Shown piece by piece: positions 57,091 to 64,000 of a stretch of 64,000 bases of DNA. This stretch comes from Achatina immaculata (taxonomy: Eukaryota; Mollusca; Gastropoda; Stylommatophora; Achatinidae): the NCBI GenBank assembly GCA_009760885.1, contig CM019719.1, positions 24,450,084-24,514,083 of the forward strand, read 5' to 3'. The notes beneath the pieces were generated by a model. It saw only the letters and a program-made list of their open reading frames with translations, ran no database searches and was not told where the DNA came from. Positions within the stretch are counted from its first letter, which is position 1; each line of letters starts with the position of its first letter. Made by a program: the position numbers and the translations under genes.

Positions 57091-58420
57091 TTAACATACT
57101 GGCTATGGGTCGTTGATTGCATAATGAGTGTCTTTGCCCCCTTGTGTTCATTATATGTACATTAGTATTTTACTTCAACTTTCTCTATTATATGTACATA
57201 ATAACAGTAATACACATAGTGCAGTCTTTTCATCATCACTCTAAGCCATGCCATATGGCACATACAATATTCTTTGTATCATGATTATCATTTATCATCA
57301 TCATCATGCAAGAAGCACACTTAAAGCAGACAACATTTTTTTGAGACCCAGTCAAGTCATTTCATTCTTGTAAATGTTTAAATCTGCACGGAAGAAAAAT
57401 GTAGATCTCGGTCATTGCTCTGTCTCCTTAAGGACTCCAGTCTGTTGCTCATCTTGGCTGTATACATATCTTTATGCAAACAACCACGTAAGGAAGTCAG
57501 GTACCCATTTCTGAGTGACGGGTGCCTCCAGCCAGCTTCAACCCCCCCCCAAATCTTCACCATGAGAGACTGCCATTCAGATACCCATCCTGACTATAGA
57601 TGATAATAAATCTTTTAAATGTTATTGTCACTGCTGTATGGTAAAAATAGTTCCAGATTTTACTGCTCCTTGACATGCACGTCTTTCTGTCCTCTTTTTA
57701 TTTTCCTCAGTTTGTAGGGCATCTTTCTCCAATTTTTTTTTTCTACTTTTTCTGCAGTATATGCACATTTTTTACTAAGGCAGAGAAGAAATATGTTGAT
57801 TTATTTTTCTTGCATTGTATTATAATAATCCATTTTGTATTCATGAAAGCTTTTTTTTTTGTTTTTTTTAGCTGCAGATGAGACCACATGTACATTGTTT
57901 TAACATCTTTCTATATCTGAAGATTGGCAGTTAATGCCACAGTAAAGTATTTAGAATAAAGTTGTATCAGATGAGAAATATACTGCTGTAGGTTTTCTAC
58001 ACTCATGGATGGAATCAAGAAGCTGACTTCTCAGCTGGTTCTTCAGTCATGGGGAATCTGATGATTACCAACCATTTGACAGGTCGTGGCAGCACAGAAA
58101 GCTGCTGCCAGGAGCATCATGAGAAAGATTTGTAGGGTTACCCTTTAACTCCAAGCTTGAGTTCTTGCCACCTGATGCAGAATCATGGAAATGCAGTGAG
58201 GTTGTGGCCAGCTAGTTTATTCTGATAACAGCATCGTTTTGGCTATTGAACCGTTCTAATACCTGAACGTGAGAGCAATTTGCAGAAACTTGTGAACAGG
58301 ATTATTGAAGAGAGCATTTAAAAAGCCTATTGCTAAACAGTGAGACCGAAACAGTGCTAACACATAAAAGATTACACATACCAAAGTGAAAATTCCTTTC
58401 AGATGGGAAAACACTGACAC
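57091..58420. other. no gene recognised
   Basis: AT-rich sequence with short open frames only. AATAAA occurs near 57955, too far from ANKRD54 to assign. Confidence 0.4.
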
Positions 58421-58424
58421 AAGG

Positions 58425-58995
58425 AAGTAAATTGTTATCTTGGAATAACAGCTGATGGCAGGTTCACAAATGAAATAAAAATCACAAATAGGTATGGCAG
58501 AGGCAAGAATGTGCTAACAAATAAGATGTCCCTGAAAGTGAAGAAAAGAGTATTACAGTGCTTTACATAGCCAGTGTTGCTGTATGGTCGTAAAACTTGG
58601 GACAGTCAACAAAAAGATGACAAAGAAACTGGAAGTAACGGAGACGTTTTTGGCGAAAGATCCCAGCAAATACATAGGACACACGGAAAACAAACGAAGA
58701 GGTTCTCAAAGAAGTTTCAGAACAAGGAAAAATAGTTCAAATCATAAGAAGAAAGACAACCAGAATTTCTTGGACATATGATGAGAAGACAGAAGTTAGA
58801 GAACATAGAAATAACTGGAAAATTTGAGAGGGGAAAAAGAAGAAAGGAATGCCAAGAGAAAAATATCTCAGTTGACTGACCAAGTGGCATGGAAAAAAGA
58901 AAAGCATCTGAACTAATTGTAAATGCCAGGGATCACACAAGATGGAGAAGCTTGGTAGCCTATGCTATCTGGCACAGCACATAATGATAATAGGC
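58425..58995 (+). mobile_element. LINE 3' fragment (RTE-like)
   Basis: Contains the nucleotide equivalent of GITADGRFTNEIKI, then a frame-broken C-terminal region, and ends CACAGCACATAATGATAATA. It is more diverged than LINE-b and LINE-c. Confidence 0.65.
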
Positions 58996-59261
58996 TATTG
59001 AAACACAACACCAGAATGATCGGTTTTGATCTTCCCTTGTTCAGTAACTAAATCATGGTGACCTTTGACATGGTACAGCAGCAGTTCCCCCCCCCCCCCC
59101 ACTAAAAAATTTTGTTAATATAGTGTTTTGATATGTATCATTTCTTTCAGTAAGAGCTAGGACATGTATTATGTCTGACTCTACTAGCTGTATTATCAGT
59201 ATGATTCATGTGGTGATGATGTTGCCGCCACTTTTCATTGCTTCTGTGTTTACTTATCCAG

Positions 59262-59520
59262 ACATATCTTAGCAAATGTCATGACCACTGTGATGTGTTG
59301 TTTACCTGTGATGATGTAACTACCTATCATAGCTAGTGTGATGCTGATGTAACTACCTGTCATAGCTAATGTGATGTTGATGTAACTACCCATCATGGTC
59401 AGTGTAGTGTCATGGTAATTACTATCATGGATAATATGATGTCCTTCAACTACCAGCCATGGCTAATACAAAACTGTTGTATCTACTTGCCATGGTTAAT
59501 GTAATGATGTTGGAACTACC
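59262..59520. repeat. degenerate tandem repeat, about 37-40-bp units
   Basis: Repeats of GTGATGTTGATGTAACTACC and ATCATGGCTAATGT-like blocks. Confidence 0.7.
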
Positions 59521-59578
59521 AGCATCATTGATTTACAGAGGACTCTGTAGTTAACGTTATATAATCTGTCTCTGAACC

Positions 59579-60269
59579 TTAACTCTTTCTGTGCCGGAGG
59601 AAGAAAAGCGGATGTATGGTTGGGTGCCAGACTAAAAACACGGGTCTTGGTCTGTAAGGGGGTATAGTTGTAAAATGGAATGGAAAACAGTATTTCCATG
59701 TACTTCTGTATACTTAATATGTTTCAAAGTATAGCTAAATGAATGAAAATTTCATAAATGCAGAGTTTTTTAGGAAAAAAGAAGTAATGTGATGTTTTTA
59801 GACACTGATTGTGGCCAGCTCACCATCGGCGAGGTCTAGATCTGCACTACTTACCATCTGAGATGTGTAGATCTACTTGTCGATCTCGTATTGTGATTCT
59901 GTGTTGCATTCTCGCTGAATGAATGTCTGAACTAACCTCCTAACTATTTCTCCAATCGTCTAAATATGTTTAGATCTACTTGGAATACATTCAAGAGTAG
60001 CGGGGTCGCCACAGGCTATGTCCATACCCCTATCTACATCATCAAAAATTGAAAAATTTCCATGCTTCTCGTCCTTTTTTCTCGCCCGGCACTAGGCACT
60101 CTTTCGCCATTTTGAAAAGTGTCACTGGAATCGTGGACGAAATATGTACAATCTAAATGTTACATCGGTTGTTTTATTGAAACAAACCAATGATCATTAT
60201 AATGACCATTGGTAAGCAACGGGAAACCGGAAGCGTCATTATAATGACCAAAGGCACGGAAAGAGTTAA
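59579..60269. mobile_element. piggyBac-type MITE, copy 2
   Basis: TTAA at 59579-59582 and 60266-60269. Termini TTAACTCTTTCTGTGCC and GGCACGGAAAGAGTTAA are inverted with one mismatch in 17. The interior shares the CGGGTCTTGG and GGGGGTATAGTTGTAAAA blocks with copy 1. It sits in a LINE C-terminal fragment whose unoccupied relative is at about 54460-54475. Confidence 0.9.
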
Positions 60270-60351
60270 GTGCCAACGGCACATGAGGCTTCTGCAAGGG
60301 TTTTCCACAAATGCCTGTCCTTTGAAGGTTATATAATAGTTTGTTCATTAT

Positions 60352-61080
60352 TGGGCTGGTTCATTATTGGGCTGGTCATGTAATAGATAGTCTTCATTAC
60401 TGGGCTTGTCATGTAACACATACTGTGTTCATCCCTGGGCTAATCACATAAGATACTGTGTGTTCATCACTGGGCTAATCACATAACAGATACTATGTGT
60501 CATCACTGGGCTAATCACATAACAGATACTATGTGTTATCACTGGGCTAATCACATAACAGATAGTATGTATTCATCTCTGGGCTAATCACATAAAAGAT
60601 ACTGTGTGTTCATCACTGGACTAATCACATAACAGATACTGTGTGTTCATCACTGGGCTAATCACATAACAGATACTGTGTGTTATCACTGGGCTAATCA
60701 CATAAAAGATACTGTGTGTTTATCACGGGGCTAATCACATAACAGATACTATGTGTTCATCACTGGGCTAATCACATAACAGATACTATGTGTTATCACT
60801 GGGCTAATCACATAACAGATACTATGTATTCATCTCTGGGCTAATCACATAAAAGATACTGTGTGTTCATCTCTGGGCTAATCACATAAAAGATACTGTG
60901 TGTTCATCACTGGACTAATCACATAACAGATACTGTGTGTTCATCACTGGGCTAATCACATAACAGATACTGTGTGTTCATCACTGGGCTAATCACATAA
61001 AAGATACTGTGTGTTTATCACAGGGCTAATCACATAACAGATACTATGTGTTCATCACGGGGCTAATCACATAATAGATA
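60352..61080. repeat. 37-bp minisatellite, about 19 units
   Basis: Unit TTCATCACTGGGCTAATCAC, then ATAACAGATACTGTGTG. Variants (ACAGATACTATGTG, AAAAGATACTGTG) recur in the same order, suggesting multi-unit duplication. Confidence 0.95.
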
Positions 61081-61573
61081 TGGAGTCTTTGTTACTGGGG
61101 TGTGAAGGCACAGGAAAGTGGCTTCTAAGCAGACTCCATATTTCTCTCCAGATTTCACTGGGAATAATTTTCTTCCATGTTGGCCAGACTGAAGTAACAC
61201 AGTAGCCTATCTCTGAAAGCATCTGAAGGAAGTGTCTTGACCAGATTTGCTTCACTGGCTTCAATAACTTTGCCATCCATCCAGCACATTCAACCAGGCT
61301 CCTAGTTATTTTGAAGCTTTCAATGACTAATTTGAACCTTTTGAATCGAGATTTGCTTGTGGATGTTAGAATTTCATTATAAATTTGGAAAAAAAAAATT
61401 ATATCCTGATAGGAGTTGACTAAGACTTAAAGTGCCTCATTTTGTGTGATCCTTGGGTTATTTTTGTAAGCTGAACCATGTACTAAGTTTGAAGTGAAAA
61501 TCCTGGCAATATGCAGGTTTTTTTTGTCCACAAGCAAGATGAAAGTAGAGTGAAATGTTTTTCTCTCTCAGAT

Positions 61574-61690
61574 ATCATGGACTACCTGTTATGATGAAAC
61601 AAGTATTAGATAACATAGACTGCCTGTTATGATGAAACAAGTATTAGATATCATGGACTGCCTGTTATGATGAAACAAGAAGTATTAGAA
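61574..61690. repeat. 38-bp tandem repeat, 3 units
   Basis: Unit GATATCATGGACTGCCTGTT, then ATGATGAAACAAGTATTA. Confidence 0.9.
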
Positions 61691-64000
61691 AAATTATTTA
61701 CTTCAAAGATATGCAATTCATTATGTGAATATGCAGTGATTTGTTTTCTTATAACATGAAAACATTCATATTTTCATTTGTCAGAAGCTGTATGTACTTT
61801 AAAAAAAAATTTTTTTAAAAAAGAGTTTAATTATAAATGCAGTAGCTCTTGTGTAGAAATATGTCGCATATATTATAAAAATTTTTAAAATGGCACAAGA
61901 CCTTGATAGCAAAAGAGTTTGAACTTTTTTTTATTTTTTGTAAAAGTGTTGAACTGCCATCACCCACACCATTCAAACAAGGTCTGAAGAGAGGAAAAAA
62001 AAAAAGGTGATTTGGTGATTTACACATACGGATGTGAGCAGAGGAAAGGAAAATAGAATATCTTGTTCAGTTTAGTTACATGAACATGGATCCTCTCTCA
62101 CCACACAGTGCATGGAAAAAAAAACAAAACTGGAAGGGTCATTTAAGAACAATCATAGAGGAGAAAAATGAAATTCATATAATTTTCATATAAATTTATT
62201 GATATTTGAAGAGCACAAAATGTTTTTTGAAGAAACTTTTTTTTAAATTTTAACCAAATTAAGTTTATAAGGCCATGAGTTTATCAGCAACTGTCATGAG
62301 CTAAAAATAACTTGAAAGGTGTTGGCAAATCTGATCATGTGACTTTCAAGCAATTCAAATAATGTCCAAGAACATACCAGCTTGTATTTGCATTTTTCAT
62401 CTATTCTAGTCACCCATGATCCAGGCCAGTCAAAAGAGAAGCTCAAATGTAAAAAAAAAATTTTTACTTTTTTTTGTTCAAAACAGGATTTTTAAAAATA
62501 CAATTTAAGCATCTCCTGTCATGCCTGGCAAACTGGGATTATGGACACATTTGCCTGAAACATCTGGCCAACTTCAAACTTTGCGGGGGAAGAGAGGGTG
62601 TGAAGACAGTGAAACACTGTATGTGACCTCTGAGGTCAGAATTTCGAAGATCCTGAATAAGTTGGTTCCAAAACATTGGCTGTATTAGTTTCTCAAGTGA
62701 AATCAACATATACAGGATACTGCCACATATATCACAGACTGATGCCTTAAACTCAATCTGCGTGGGTTGGGAAGGGGGGGGGGAGAGAAGGAAGATAAAC
62801 ACTTATGATAAATACAACAGAAAGAAAAAAAAAAAGGAGGGAGGGAAGAATGGAATGGAATTAAATATAAACTTGTTAGTTTTTAACAAATCAAACATCA
62901 CACAATAAGTAGTCATTCAGATTCTCAACATGTGTTGCCACCAAACATCTTACAAGGCACACCTTAACTAAACGGCACATTTTATTATAATGTTTATGTT
63001 TTCACCCAGCATATGGCATTCAAACATGATTCTCTGTAACATTACAGATTAATACAGTATGATAATGATTTTGTAATGTTACTTGTGATCTCATTAAAAA
63101 CATCTTTAAAACCATTTTTTCATTTGTGGATTTATTATATGCTGCATTATTTGTAACTGATTAATTCAAAATGTAAAGTGAAGTTCTGCTATGGAGACAA
63201 CACTCAGGTGATTCTGGACACTTGACCAGTAAGAAGCCACATTAATCAGCTTCTGGGGCTTATAAAGAAAAAAAGAATGAAGAAAAGAAAAGCAGAATGA
63301 ATGTTTTGGTGGACATCCTAGAAAATGGTGGACAGACTGAAGAAAACATACAAAGGAAACAAAAAAAAAATGACAGCATATCCAGACAGCACATTTTCTG
63401 TTGGACCCAAGAAAAAATCATCACAAACTGCAATGCTTCACTGGCAGTAGCAGCAAAGAAAGACTGTGGTTTGCCTAACAAGAACTTACAACTGCTGTTT
63501 CCATGAAGTATCACCTCCATGATTTTGATGGTCGACTTGACTGCTTGTTAGATTTCACTGAGGTTCTGCTGCTTGTATTGGTCAGCTTGATTGAACCTGC
63601 AATGAATGTTTATATCAGTCACATATTTTTAACTTAAATTAGAGAGAATGTCCTTGATTATCATAGTAAAGTTGATGCTATCATTTATTTGGGATGTATG
63701 ACAAAGCCCAGTGGTAAATGCTTTTGTCTCTGACCCAAATGTCACAGATCCAGCTCCCAGTTAATAAGGTTTTTTTTTCATGAAACAATTGTTCTCTTAA
63801 TCACAGAATGTTTTATTGCAATATCCTTGTTATGAGATAGCATGTCTGATCCATTAAAATAGACTGTCCACAGTCAAGGCAAAGTACACTAGAGAGCATC
63901 AGATACTCAAATGTCAGTGTATTAAGGAAGAAAAAAATGTTCATGCAGAAGCAGTCCACGGTGGGGGACTGCACACAAAAGTACTGTATATTTAAATACA
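61691..64000. other. no gene recognised
   Basis: AT-rich with short open frames on both strands and homopolymer runs. No splice-linked coding series or known element was recognised. Confidence 0.45.

Noticed and set aside
61067..61276. Minus-strand open frame of 69 codons
   Set aside because: It looks faintly like a transposon-derived protein but has no motif I can name and no neighbours supporting it.
1..64000. tRNA or rRNA genes
   Set aside because: No cloverleaf-type or rRNA-like sequence was recognised on reading; a covariance search was not possible.

Overview
This is a stretch of a eukaryotic (metazoan) nuclear genome. It has intron-split genes with GT-AG splice sites and more than half of the sequence appears to be transposable elements and tandem repeats. 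The mix of Penelope-like elements, mariners, a piggyBac-type MITE, several LINE families and very many short intronic minisatellites suggests a lophotrochozoan, most likely a mollusc; that assignment is inference.

Two conserved protein-coding genes are supported, arranged head to head. On the minus strand, 26729 down to 710, lies ALG1 (the beta-1,4-mannosyltransferase of N-glycan precursor synthesis). Eleven exons join in frame to 392 codons plus 2 nt, and the last roughly 70 residues lie beyond the left edge. On the plus strand, 37534 to 55606, lies an ankyrin-repeat gene matching ANKRD54: eight exons, 370 residues, complete from start to stop. The two genes share no pathway that I know of. 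The 10.8 kb between them is mostly mobile-element debris.

Layout. 1-26.7 kb: ALG1 and its introns, holding two mariners, pieces of at least four LINE families, copies R1-R4 of an unusual retroposon, and minisatellites, one of which duplicates the exon 9 splice donor. 26.7-37.5 kb: the intergenic region, with a Penelope-like element lacking a visible endonuclease, an RNase H-bearing LINE relic, LINE fragments and retroposon copies R5 and R6. 37.5-55.6 kb: ANKRD54, whose introns carry copies R7 and R8, LINEs, Penelope-like ends and arrays. 55.6-64 kb: no gene recognised; a piggyBac-type MITE, a LINE 3' end and a 0.7-kb array of 37-bp units.

The most novel item is the R family: a non-autonomous retroposon of up to 1.5 kb with a fixed 5' start (GGTTCTAAGGACTG), internal tandem modules of about 190, 108 and 88 bp, a (GAA)n tail and target-site duplications of 10-16 bp. 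R7 contains all of R6 plus about 380 bp of R6's own downstream flank, then a second copy of the family's 3' end, all inside a fresh duplication. This makes R6 the identifiable source of R7, through a read-through transcript and a template switch. Several other insertions are nested and can be ordered from their duplications.

Labels used below: LINE-a (ATAAG-type tail), LINE-b (GATT tail, RTE/BovB-like), LINE-c (GATGAT tail, RTE-like), R1-R8 (the GAA-tailed retroposon).
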